Positions 24,697 through 32,997 of a DNA stretch of 36,705 nt are shown here, piece by piece; the first letter of the stretch is position 1, and each line of letters begins with the position of its first letter. The DNA is from an uncultured Bacteroidota bacterium (GTDB lineage Bacteria > Bacteroidota > Bacteroidia > Chitinophagales > Chitinophagaceae): positions 1 through 36,705 of the forward strand of contig CAIYJV010000290.1 of assembly GCA_903926605.1 (NCBI GenBank). The letters are read 5' to 3'. Position numbers and translations under genes: made by a program. The notes beneath the pieces are model-generated. The model made no database searches. It was not told the origin of the DNA and saw only the letters and a list, made by a program, of their open reading frames with translations.

Positions 24697-25449
24697 TCAG
24701 GGTACGATAGCAGAATCAATAAGCGCTGAATCGCTTACGGCATTGTAGACGTTTTTTCCGGATATCAGGTCCTCATACACCGAACAGTCGCGTACCGAAT
24801 AACTGTATGCTGCATAATATACTTTGTCGCCGCTTGCAAAGCCATAATTGTAAAAGTCTTGCGCTGGAATGGTAAAACCAACTGCGGAGCCCGCAAACGT
24901 GTTGGAATAAGCAGCAACATAGCCAGAAGGTTGATGGTTCACCGCCGCCGTGTTATTTAAAAACAAGATGCACGACCGGGTACGCGCATCATCCGGGAAA
25001 GAAACACTGATAGACTCTGCAGCAATAAGTTTATTTATTGCCATTGACACAGGAACGAAATCAGGTTTGGCAGAAAGGCGTATGTCTTTATAAACAGTAT
25101 CAGTAACACACTGAAAGGGCATGAGGGCTGTTGCTGCATAGCCACTATCGGATGCAGCGAGCGTATAGTTTCCCGTAGACACATTAGTATAAACAAAGAA
25201 ACCCGTTGTGTCTGGAGATATGGTGGGTCCGCTATTCAGCGATATTTGGGTTTTGTTCAAAGCAGTCAGTACCCGGTCTCCATATTGGTCATAAAAAGAA
25301 ACGTGACCCATTATTACACCATTGGTGTAGGCTGGACCAGCCGGACCAGTAAGTCCGTTGGCACCAGACGGGCCAACCTTGGCGCACGAAGCCAGAAACA
25401 AAAAACCGGACGCGGCGATAGCTTGAAGCAGGATTTTTTCGAAACGCAT
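24697..25449 (-). CDS. Lipoprotein with short collagen-like stretch and beta-sandwich region
   Basis: This is a 250-residue putative surface or periplasmic lipoprotein. The N-terminal signal ends in LFLASC, with Cys22 as lipidation site. Five Gly-x-y triplets follow (GPSGANGLTGPAGPA, about 26-40), a very short collagen-like segment. Residues about 45-130 resemble a carboxypeptidase-regulatory-like beta sandwich (GHVSFYDQYGDRV, then GFFVYTNVSTGNYTLAASDSGY). The remaining part (about 130-250) is not recognised. Function is unknown; related short-collagen lipoproteins occur in Bacteroidota. An in-frame open extension lies beyond the stop. The neighbouring minus-strand gene also encodes a lipoprotein, about 150 bp upstream. 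Confidence 0.75.
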   Translation of the reverse strand: MRFEKILLQAIAASGFLFLASCAKVGPSGANGLTGPAGPAYTNGVIMGHVSFYDQYGDRVLTALNKTQISLNSGPTISPDTTGFFVYTNVSTGNYTLAASDSGYAATALMPFQCVTDTVYKDIRLSAKPDFVPVSMAINKLIAAESISVSFPDDARTRSCILFLNNTAAVNHQPSGYVAAYSNTFAGSAVGFTIPAQDFYNYGFASGDKVYYAAYSYSVRDCSVYEDLISGKNVYNAVSDSALIDSAIVP

Positions 25450-25597
25450 AAGTTTGGTTTACCTGAAATAATTTAGAAACGGATACTTCCGCTGCTAAAG
25501 TTACGGGCTACAGTGACTACAAAATCTATTTAGTTAGATCGCACCACAATTTTAATCCGGGAAAAAAACTGTCTGGAAAAGCAGTCAAAGCAGCGAC

Positions 25598-26302
25598 CTA
25601 GTGCGTAGTAAATGTAAAGGACTGATTGGCGGTCATGGGCAATGCAAGTGTGGTATCGGAAAAAGTGTTTCCGTTGGCATAAATGGCCTCCAGTGTTGAA
25701 TTGGAATAGGCATAAAAGTACCCTACGCCATATGTAGCGCCAGTGCCGGGAAAAGTGGCATTTACGGTCTCTGTCGCCACCAATTGGTTCACAAGTATTT
25801 TATTAACCGAAGCGGTTCCGTTATTGGCAATTTTCAGGAAGTAGTAGCTGGCGCTAACGTCAATAGCCATGTTCTGGGTGCTTACGGCAAAAGCGTTTGC
25901 TATGGTCCAGGTCACAGTTTCGCCCAGTGTTCCGCCGCTTGCGCCGGCACCTACTGTGGTTGCGATACCCACAGCCGAGTCGGAATAATAACCGCTATAT
26001 GTTACCATGCCACCGGAAGGAATGGTTTGTGTGTAGCCGTTTACGGTAATAACGACAGGTGTAAATGTATTATTCGTGTAGGTGATATAACTGGTGGCAA
26101 GGTTTTGGCAGGAATCTCCGTTGTAACCAGCGGCACAGGTGCAAATGCCATTGTTGCAAGTACCGCTGTTCAGGCAATGTACGTAGGTGCAATTGTCTTT
26201 TTTGCAGGAAAAATAGGTTATCGCCAGGAATACTACCGGTAAGATCACCGAGAAAAACAATAATGCCTGACGACCCGGCTTGCGTGAAATGATATTTGTC
26301 AT
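25598..26302 (-). CDS. Lipoprotein with an EGF-like module
   Basis: This is a 234-residue putative lipoprotein. ATG 26302 is preferred over an in-frame upstream start at 26347 because it directly precedes a basic-hydrophobic signal (MTNIISRKPGRQALLFFSV...) ending in ITYFSC. Soon after comes an EGF-like motif with six cysteines spaced C-x4-C-x5-C-x3-C-x1-C-x8-C (CTYVHC, NSGTC, GICTC, GYNGDSC). The rest (about 65-234) is Thr/Ser/Gly-rich and predicted beta-sheet with no named domain. EGF modules usually mediate extracellular binding. It may form a unit with the collagen-like lipoprotein gene downstream on the same strand. Confidence 0.72.
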   Translation of the reverse strand: MTNIISRKPGRQALLFFSVILPVVFLAITYFSCKKDNCTYVHCLNSGTCNNGICTCAAGYNGDSCQNLATSYITYTNNTFTPVVITVNGYTQTIPSGGMVTYSGYYSDSAVGIATTVGAGASGGTLGETVTWTIANAFAVSTQNMAIDVSASYYFLKIANNGTASVNKILVNQLVATETVNATFPGTGATYGVGYFYAYSNSTLEAIYANGNTFSDTTLALPMTANQSFTFTTH

Positions 26303-26310
26303 GTTGCAGG

Positions 26311-26318
26311 CAAAAATA
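26311..26318 (-). promoter_or_regulatory. -7 element (TATTTTTG) just upstream of the EGF-like lipoprotein gene
   Basis: On the minus strand an exact TAnnTTTG ends 8 nt before ATG 26302, implying a very short leader if used. The nearest TTTG is 26 nt further upstream, too far. Confidence 0.25.
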
Positions 26319-26591
26319 TCATTTAGTAGTGATAAGGCGCATAACAAATGGTTGAAAACGCTTTTTTAACATCGTATTTTAGTTTCGTCTTTTCGGCGTG
26401 AATTCATTTAGCTATAAAGCAGTGCGACCGGGGTGCTCACGTTCTTTTTTGCTGCAACCCTTGCAATTCAGGATCATGTAGACCGGAAAACGTATGTTCA
26501 TGTACGCTGCCTGTACGTTGAAATCGGCTTTTTGCGGTAATGGGTATTATTGAATTAAGATATTTTAATGAATTTTACCCGCGCTATTTAC

Positions 26592-26599
26592 TAAATTTG
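26592..26599 (+). promoter_or_regulatory. -7 promoter element (TAAATTTG) of the two-component operon
   Basis: An exact TAnnTTTG match ends 17 nt before ATG 26617, implying a leader of about 10 nt. No good -33 element is seen. Confidence 0.4.
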
Positions 26600-26616
26600 T
26601 ATGGTAATTTATTATT

Positions 26617-27291
26617 ATGAATATTTTGTTGGTTGAGGACGAACCCAAGGTCGCAGACTTTATAAAGAAAGGTTTGGAGGAACAAAGTCACATCGTAACT
26701 GTTTGTTATGATGGGCAGATGGGGGAAAAAATGGCACTCGAAAATGAGTATGCGCTGATGATTCTGGACGTGATAGTGCCGTACGTGAATGGACTGGAAT
26801 TGTGCAAACGTATTCGTAAGGTCAAACCCGACGTACCTGTTCTCATGCTTACTGCGCTGGGCACGATCCAGGATAAAGTTACCGGTTTCAATTCCGGGGC
26901 TGACGATTATTTGGTGAAACCATTTCATTTTGACGAATTACTGGCCCGTATTAATGCGCTTAGCCGGAGAAAGTCTATGGCCACTCCCGGTATGAATTAT
27001 TCAGCAGATGACCTTGAACTGGACAGTTTCAAAAAGACAGTAAAAAGAGGCGGGAAAGACATAGTCCTTACAGCAAAAGAATTTGGCCTTCTTGAATTGT
27101 TGCTTGTGAACAAGAATAGAGTAATGTCCCGTTCGCAAATATCAGAAAGCGTTTGGGGCATAGATTTCGATCGTGGTACCAATGCTATTGATGTATATAT
27201 TAATTACCTTCGGAACAAAGTTGACAAAGGGTACAACCACAAACTGATTCACACAGTAATTGGGATGGGGTACGTACTTCGGGATCCTTAG
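26617..27291 (+). CDS. OmpR-family response regulator (CusR-like)
   Basis: This is a 224-residue DNA-binding response regulator. The receiver domain spans 1-115 with E7-D8, phosphoacceptor D51 (MILDVIVP), T79 and K101. The winged-helix domain at about 125-222 contains LTAKEFGLLELLLVNKNRV and the recognition helix area TNAIDVYINYLRNKV, ending in GMGYVLRDP. It resembles the CusR/heavy-metal and general OmpR group. It starts an operon with a histidine kinase gene 23 bp downstream. The ligand cannot be predicted: no metal-efflux or transport genes are adjacent. Confidence 0.92.
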   Translation: MNILLVEDEPKVADFIKKGLEEQSHIVTVCYDGQMGEKMALENEYALMILDVIVPYVNGLELCKRIRKVKPDVPVLMLTALGTIQDKVTGFNSGADDYLVKPFHFDELLARINALSRRKSMATPGMNYSADDLELDSFKKTVKRGGKDIVLTAKEFGLLELLLVNKNRVMSRSQISESVWGIDFDRGTNAIDVYINYLRNKVDKGYNHKLIHTVIGMGYVLRDP

Positions 27292-27314
27292 TCCGGGATC
27301 TGTATTTCGATCAG

Positions 27315-28670
27315 ATGAAAATCAGAGACAGGTTATCGCTGCAATTCGCCGGTATCTCGGCGATCATTCTTTTTCTGGTGTTGGCCGGTATTTATATTGC
27401 GGTAGAGCGCACCAGGGCCAGTACATTTTATAACCGCCTTAATGACCGCGCACTTACAGTAGCCGAATTGTTCCTGGGAGAGGATAATATGACCAGGGAG
27501 AAATTTACCGAAGTCCAACGTCGTTATCCCATAGAGCTTCCCAACGAGGAAGTACATATATATAATGAAAAGGGAGACCCAGTTTTCATTAATCAGAACA
27601 CTATTCAGTGGCCGGGGCCAATGATAGAGCGGGTGAGAAAAGAGCACAGGCTGCGCATACGACAGCGGGACAAACAGTCGGTAGGATTGTTATATGAAGA
27701 TAATTCGGGTAATTTCGTAGTGCTTATTTCTGCATACGACAAATACGGACACAACTGGGAGCGCCAGTTATTGTGGGCCATGCTGTTCAGTTTTATTATT
27801 TCAACGGTGGTTATGTTCTTTTTGGGTCGTGTGTTTGCGCGTACTGCCCTGTTGCCCATTACAAGGGCTGTTAACGAAGTGAAGGTAATAAGGTCTACCA
27901 GTCTGGATCGCAGGTTGAAGACCCAGGAAAGCAGGGATGAGGTAAATGAGCTGATCGTCACCTTTAACAATTTGTTGGAACACCTCGAGCAGTCGTTCGA
28001 CGCACAGCGGTCGTTCGTGTCTAATGCGTCGCATGAGTTGAGAACACCACTTACTTCTATCATCGGTAATATCGAGGTGACACTCGCATTCGACCGTACC
28101 GCAGCCGACTACAAGCTTACTTTGCAACAGGTATTGGTAGCGACCGGCAAATTGAACGAACTCATTAACAACCTGTTCGAACTTGCCCAGGCAGCTATTG
28201 ACGTAAGCGACTTTGAGGAAGTAAGACTTGACGAGCTAATATGGCAGGTAAAAGATGAATGGATGAATAAAGTACCTGGTTGCCACATAGAACTTGATTT
28301 TAAGTTGGATCCGGACTTCAGGAAGTACACCATAAAAGGGAAAAGCGATTTGCTTTTTATTGCTTTTGGCAATCTGGTGCATAATGCCATCAAATTTTCT
28401 GGAAATAAACCCATTTTTTGTACCATCGAGAGCAAGTCTCACGAAACCGAGATCCGGATTCGCGATCAGGGTATTGGGATACATTCTGAAGAAGCGCACG
28501 AGGTTTTTCTGCCGTTTCGTAGGGGGTCTAACGCCAAGAATTTTGAAGGCTCCGGAATCGGCTTGTCGTTGACCGAAAAAATACTCAGGCTGCAAGGTGG
28601 TCATATCCGTATCAACGATACCCTCCAGTCCGGTACCGAATTTATTATTTCGTTTCCGTCATTGTTGTAG
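27315..28670 (+). CDS. Sensor histidine kinase (CusS-like)
   Basis: This is a 451-residue inner-membrane histidine kinase. Transmembrane helix 1 is at about 10-30, a periplasmic sensor region at about 31-152, transmembrane helix 2 at about 154-171, and a HAMP domain at about 172-225. The dimerisation domain has the H box SNASHELRTPL (His240). The ATPase domain has N357 (NLVHNAIKFS), the G1 box DQGIGI (384-389), an F box (FLPFRRG) and the G2 box GSGIGL (412-417). All catalytic motifs are intact, in contrast to the TPR/DHp protein at 17336. It is the cognate kinase of the preceding regulator. Confidence 0.94.
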   Translation: MKIRDRLSLQFAGISAIILFLVLAGIYIAVERTRASTFYNRLNDRALTVAELFLGEDNMTREKFTEVQRRYPIELPNEEVHIYNEKGDPVFINQNTIQWPGPMIERVRKEHRLRIRQRDKQSVGLLYEDNSGNFVVLISAYDKYGHNWERQLLWAMLFSFIISTVVMFFLGRVFARTALLPITRAVNEVKVIRSTSLDRRLKTQESRDEVNELIVTFNNLLEHLEQSFDAQRSFVSNASHELRTPLTSIIGNIEVTLAFDRTAADYKLTLQQVLVATGKLNELINNLFELAQAAIDVSDFEEVRLDELIWQVKDEWMNKVPGCHIELDFKLDPDFRKYTIKGKSDLLFIAFGNLVHNAIKFSGNKPIFCTIESKSHETEIRIRDQGIGIHSEEAHEVFLPFRRGSNAKNFEGSGIGLSLTEKILRLQGGHIRINDTLQSGTEFIISFPSLL

Positions 28671-28857
28671 CTGAGACACTGGTTTTCTAATGCCTTCGGT
28701 GAAAGTGGCGGCATGCACCAATCGGGCCGCCAAATTAAATTCAACATACTGATTAAACTATTTGGCCCGGCAAAGTTCCCATTCTTGTTGTATCCTGAAT
28801 CATATTGCAAAAAAGTAATCTATACAGTTAAATTCGAGTTAAACTGTCAAATCAACT

Positions 28858-28895
28858 TTTGTTACCTGATCCAACAGCCTATTTTTGTACCTTTG
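28858..28895 (+). promoter_or_regulatory. Promoter of the uppS-bamA-skp cluster, with tandem -7 elements
   Basis: TTTG (28858-28861), 18 nt, TATTTTTG (28880-28887). A second exact TAnnTTTG (TACCTTTG, 28888-28895) follows directly; its own TTTG distance is 26 nt. ATG of uppS is at 28923. Confidence 0.58.
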
Positions 28896-28922
28896 CACGA
28901 TTTTTGTAATAATAGCAACGTA

Positions 28923-29684
28923 ATGAATATTCTGGACTCCGTTGACCGAAGCAAGCTACCCCGGCATATAGCCATCATCATGGATGGTAATGGTCGCTGG
29001 GCGAAAGAGCGTGGGGAAGACAGGGTCTTTGGTCATTACGAAGGTGTAATGAGCGTGCGTGATGTGGTGGATACTTGTGGAGACCTGGGTATAGAATACC
29101 TGACGCTCTACGCATTTTCTACCGAAAACTGGAACAGGCCGAAGGCAGAAGTAGACGCATTGATGGAGCTAATGGTAAGTACCATAAGGCGTGAAATAAT
29201 AGACCTGCTGAAAAACAACGTAAGGGTGCATTTTATTGGTGATATTGATAGCCTGCCGGAGACGTGTCGTGCAGAAATGCTGGACGCAAAAGCCCGTACT
29301 GCCAATAATACCGGTCTCAATCTGATCCTGGCCCTGAGCTATAGTGCAAGGCAGGAAATAACTGAGGCAGCAAGGAAAATTGGTGCCGACGTAGCCAGTG
29401 GACTTCTGAAACCGGAGGATATAAATACTGCTGCTTTCGAAGAACGATTGTACACCAGGGAATATCCGGACCCTGAGTTGATGATCCGGACCAGCGGCGA
29501 ACACCGTATCAGCAACTTCCTGCTGTATCAGCTTGCTTATGCTGAATTATATTTTACACCCGTTCACTGGCCCGATTTCAGAAAGAAGGACCTGTGTGAG
29601 GCAATATTAAACTACCAGCAGCGCGAGCGCCGTTTTGGTAAAACAAGTGAACAAATACAAAAGAATCCCAACCTGCATGCTTAA
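28923..29684 (+). CDS. uppS: Undecaprenyl diphosphate synthase (isoprenyl transferase)
   Basis: This is a 253-residue cis-prenyltransferase that makes the C55 lipid carrier for peptidoglycan and surface polysaccharides. Start ATG 28923 is chosen because the upstream in-frame stretch overlaps the promoter and has unlike composition. Catalytic Asp21 lies in the IMDGNGRWAKERG motif (19-31). The family motifs FSTENW (65-70) and RTSGEHRISNFLL (189-201) are intact, the latter supplying diphosphate-binding arginines. The last 8 bp overlap the start codon of bamA, so the two genes are translationally linked. No cdsA or rseP gene lies between them, unlike the E. coli order. Confidence 0.95.
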   Translation: MNILDSVDRSKLPRHIAIIMDGNGRWAKERGEDRVFGHYEGVMSVRDVVDTCGDLGIEYLTLYAFSTENWNRPKAEVDALMELMVSTIRREIIDLLKNNVRVHFIGDIDSLPETCRAEMLDAKARTANNTGLNLILALSYSARQEITEAARKIGADVASGLLKPEDINTAAFEERLYTREYPDPELMIRTSGEHRISNFLLYQLAYAELYFTPVHWPDFRKKDLCEAILNYQQRERRFGKTSEQIQKNPNLHA

Positions 29685-32340
29685 AGTCTTTAAATACGTT
29701 TCTTTATCTTTTTGTTTGTTGTCTTATTTTCTTGCCGGGGCTCAGGAAGGAACTTCCGTAGGTGGTCTTAACAAGATCATCAATCGCCAGCAGGGCCCTG
29801 CGGAAGCAGACAAGACAAAAGAATACGAACTTGCGGGTGTCACCGTTTCTGGGTCTAAATACCTCGATCAGGATTTGCTTATCGCCGTTTCTAATCTCAC
29901 TATTGGACAGAAAATTCATTTGCCCAACGATGAGGGTATCGCAAGGGCTATCAAATCGCTTTGGAAACAGGAACTTTTTTCTAACGTCAACGTCACGATC
30001 ACAAAATTCATAGACGACAAAATTTTTCTGAACGTAGAGGTTGAAGAACGTCCGAGGCTGGCCCGGTATAATTTCAGGAACATAAAACCGGGAGAGGCCA
30101 AAGAACTCAAGACCAAACTTTCGCTTACAGCCAACAAAGTAGTTACGGATGCTACGAAGAAGGAAGCGGTGGTAAGGATTAAAAAGTTTTATACAGACAA
30201 GGGTTTTGGCAGGGTAAATGTGAGTGTATTGGAAAGAGTGGATTCTGGTTTGTCCAACAAAGTGGTGCTAACCTTTGTAATAGAAAAAGGTGCGAAAACG
30301 CATATCAATCAGGTGAATATTGTTGGCAACGATCATGCCCCTGAGGTACGGCTGAAGCGCACGCTTAAGTCAACAAAGGAAATGACGAGGTTGACGTTAC
30401 ATGCTGCCGACGAGAAAAGTGTATATCCGATGGCGCCACGTTCTTTTAAAAAGTATTTGAATGAATATGGTTTCCTCACACCCACCAAGACGCTGGATGC
30501 GTTGGATCCCTATTTCCGGTTTGGTTTGTTTTCTTCTTCCAAGTTCAATCCTGTGAAATATGAAGAAGATAAACTTTCGTTGATCACGTTTTATAACACG
30601 CTCGGCTTTCGCGACGCATACGTGGTTTCTGACACCGTGTACCCGGTTGCAAACGGCAATCTGAACGTGGACATAAAGGTGGGCGAAGGCCATAAATATT
30701 ATTTTGGCAACATTACCTGGAAGGGGAATACGAAATACAATTCAGAATTTCTGTCCAAAACTTTGGGCATTAAAAAAGGAGATACTTACAACTACCAGTT
30801 GCTGGAGACCCGCATGGGTAAGCAGCTGAGCGCCGATGGTAATGGAGAAGATGTGAGCAGTCTTTATATGGACGACGGATACCTGTTCTTCAACATAGAG
30901 CCGGTTGAAACTTCGGTAAATAATGACACGATAAATTTTGAAATGCGTATCACTGAGGGTTCTCAGGCAACCATCAGGGACATTCATATTTTTGGCAACG
31001 ACCGAACCAACGAGCATGTTTTGCGTCGGGAGTTGCGTACCATGCCCGGTAACAAATTCAGCCGGTCGGATCTGATTCGTTCTCAACGAGAAATTGCCAG
31101 TCTGGGCTTTTTCGATCAGGAGAAAATAGGCATTCAGCCAAAACCGCACCCCGAAGATGGTACAGTAGATATAGACTATACGGTTGTGGAAAAGTCTAGC
31201 GATCAGTTGCAACTTTCCGCCGGATTTGGTGGTGGTGTTAATTTTTACGGCACGTTGGGTATTACGTTCAGTAACTTCTCCATTCGCAATATTTTCAAAC
31301 CCAAATTCTGGGATCCGCTCCCGGTAGGCGATGGTCAGCGTTTTGCAGTCAACTATTCCTCAAATGGTGGCTACTACAATTCGCTCAATACTTCTTTTAC
31401 CGAGCCATGGCTCGGCGGACGCAAACCCAATTCTTTTACCGCCAATATCGTGTATAGTAAGTATTCGGCATCTGCGACCGGCACAGACCCCAATCTGGCT
31501 TACCTCAGGATGGTAGGCGGCGGCGTATCTATGGGCAAGCGTCTCAACTGGCCGGATAACTACTTTGTGTTTAACTATGGTTTGTTTTACAACAACTACC
31601 GCCTGAACAACTACGCGCTTCTGTCAGATTTTAGCAATGGTTACAGCAACGACCTGCATTTTAAGTTTGTGCTGTCGCGCAATTCCATAGATCAGCCGCT
31701 TTACCCGCGCAGTGGCTCCAACATTGCGTTTACGTTGCAGATTACGCCTCCGTACAGCGCATTTTCCGGGCTGGATTATTCTATGGAGACAACCAGCCAG
31801 AAGTACAAGTGGATTGAATACCACAAGTACAAATTCACAGCCGATTTTTACCAGAAGATCGTGGGGAATATGGTACTGCGCCTGGCGGCTAAATATGGCT
31901 TTATGGGCTATTTCAACAGTGGTATCGGTTTTTCTCCGTTCGAGCGTTTTCAGGTGGGTGGCGACGGATTGTCGGGTTATTCTTACTTCATAGGCAAAGA
32001 CATTATCTCTCAGCGTGGCTACGAGGTTTATGCCGCATCTACGACAATTTTTAACAAGTACACGGCAGAGATACGTTATCCGTTCTCTCTAAGCCCTACA
32101 GCTACCATATACGGACTGGCATTTGCCGATGCAGCCAACGGTTGGGACAATTTCTCCCAGTACAATCCGTTCAAGCTTAACCGTGACGTGGGCGTGGGCA
32201 TACGCTTGTTCCTGCCCATGTTTGGATTGCTGGGTCTGGATTATGGCATTGGAATTGATAGGTATAATCCGGCGGGAGGTACTACCTCGCTTAAGGATAT
32301 GTCCAAGTTTAATTTTATGCTTGGTTTTGAGCCGGAATAA
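29677..32340 (+). CDS. bamA: Outer-membrane protein assembly factor BamA
   Basis: This is an 887-residue Omp85 protein that inserts beta-barrel proteins into the outer membrane. The start ATG 29677 gives a signal peptide (MLKVFKYVSLSFCLLSYFLAG, cleavage near 23). It has five POTRA repeats (about 45-500), with recurring V-x-G-x-x-Y or -N-x-x strand-turn motifs (VTVSGSKYLD; IHIFGNDRTNEHVLRRELR; TWKGNTKYNSEFL). The barrel (about 510-887) includes the GGDGLSGYSYFIG and RYPFSLSPTATIYGLAFAD strands and ends in aromatic FMLGFEPE. The start lies inside the uppS end. Two skp-like genes follow, encoding periplasmic chaperones of the same pathway. The start at TTG 29635 is rejected since it would add 14 residues before the signal. 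Confidence 0.94.
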   Translation: MLKVFKYVSLSFCLLSYFLAGAQEGTSVGGLNKIINRQQGPAEADKTKEYELAGVTVSGSKYLDQDLLIAVSNLTIGQKIHLPNDEGIARAIKSLWKQELFSNVNVTITKFIDDKIFLNVEVEERPRLARYNFRNIKPGEAKELKTKLSLTANKVVTDATKKEAVVRIKKFYTDKGFGRVNVSVLERVDSGLSNKVVLTFVIEKGAKTHINQVNIVGNDHAPEVRLKRTLKSTKEMTRLTLHAADEKSVYPMAPRSFKKYLNEYGFLTPTKTLDALDPYFRFGLFSSSKFNPVKYEEDKLSLITFYNTLGFRDAYVVSDTVYPVANGNLNVDIKVGEGHKYYFGNITWKGNTKYNSEFLSKTLGIKKGDTYNYQLLETRMGKQLSADGNGEDVSSLYMDDGYLFFNIEPVETSVNNDTINFEMRITEGSQATIRDIHIFGNDRTNEHVLRRELRTMPGNKFSRSDLIRSQREIASLGFFDQEKIGIQPKPHPEDGTVDIDYTVVEKSSDQLQLSAGFGGGVNFYGTLGITFSNFSIRNIFKPKFWDPLPVGDGQRFAVNYSSNGGYYNSLNTSFTEPWLGGRKPNSFTANIVYSKYSASATGTDPNLAYLRMVGGGVSMGKRLNWPDNYFVFNYGLFYNNYRLNNYALLSDFSNGYSNDLHFKFVLSRNSIDQPLYPRSGSNIAFTLQITPPYSAFSGLDYSMETTSQKYKWIEYHKYKFTADFYQKIVGNMVLRLAAKYGFMGYFNSGIGFSPFERFQVGGDGLSGYSYFIGKDIISQRGYEVYAASTTIFNKYTAEIRYPFSLSPTATIYGLAFADAANGWDNFSQYNPFKLNRDVGVGIRLFLPMFGLLGLDYGIGIDRYNPAGGTTSLKDMSKFNFMLGFEPE

Positions 32341-32430
32341 GAGAGCAATTAAACCATACCAGTTGCAGGGTATCTTAATTAAAAGCGGACCATTCCAAGG
32401 GTTTTGACAATCACTTTTAAAACTGTTTTT

Positions 32431-32949
32431 ATGAAAAAGAATTTCCTGATTTTGGCGGTACTCACGATTTTCTCGTCCGTGTCTTTTGCACAACAGCATT
32501 ACGGTATCATAGACTCGAAGTACATACTGGAAAAAATGACCGACTATAAGGATGCACAGGGAAAGCTGGACGCGCTGTCTAAAGCCTGGCAGGAAGAAAT
32601 AGATGGTAAGATGGCTGAAGTAGACAAACTATTCAGAGGCTATCAGGCAGAAAAGCCCATGCTGAGCGACGAAATGCGCAAGAAACGCGAAGATGAGATC
32701 GTAGCTAAGGAAAAAGCAGCCAAAGACCTCCAGAAGCAACGTTTTGGTTATGAAGGAGACTTATTCAAGAAGAGGCAGGAGTTTATTAAACCCATTCAGG
32801 ATCGCGTTTTTAATGGGGTACAGAAACTAGCTGCCCAGAAGGGATACGACATGGTACTGGATAAAGCGGGCGGTGTAACCTTGTTTTATGCAGACCCCAA
32901 GCTCGACCATAGCGATGACGTGCTAAAAATTCTTGGAATAAACAAATAA
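32431..32949 (+). CDS. OmpH/Skp-family periplasmic chaperone, first copy
   Basis: This is a 172-residue Skp-like protein that would hold unfolded outer-membrane proteins for BamA. A signal peptide (MKKNFLILAVLTIFSSVSFA) is followed by a short beta strand (YGIIDSKYILEKM), a long charged helical hairpin (about 40-125, Lys/Glu-rich) and a C-terminal beta segment (YDMVLDKAGGVTLFYAD). ATG 32431 is preferred because it begins the signal peptide. It lies 90 bp after bamA and 48 bp before a second copy. Tandem skp-like genes after bamA are common in Bacteroidota. Confidence 0.9.
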   Translation: MKKNFLILAVLTIFSSVSFAQQHYGIIDSKYILEKMTDYKDAQGKLDALSKAWQEEIDGKMAEVDKLFRGYQAEKPMLSDEMRKKREDEIVAKEKAAKDLQKQRFGYEGDLFKKRQEFIKPIQDRVFNGVQKLAAQKGYDMVLDKAGGVTLFYADPKLDHSDDVLKILGINK

Positions 32950-32997
32950 TGGGTTTTACTTTGCACTCTGAAAAAATAAATTAATACTAAACAAATA

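Larger units (their letters stand above)
26303..26616. other. Intergenic region between divergent lipoprotein and two-component genes
   Basis: This 314-bp gap separates divergent genes. It contains -7-type elements pointing both ways, at 26311-26318 (minus) and 26592-26599 (plus). The middle (about 26350-26580) shows no ORF, RNA gene or strong hairpin that I can support. Confidence 0.55.

Noticed and set aside
28713-28922. 70-codon N-terminal extension of uppS
   Set aside because: It covers the promoter elements, and UppS proteins start just before the MDGNGRWA motif.
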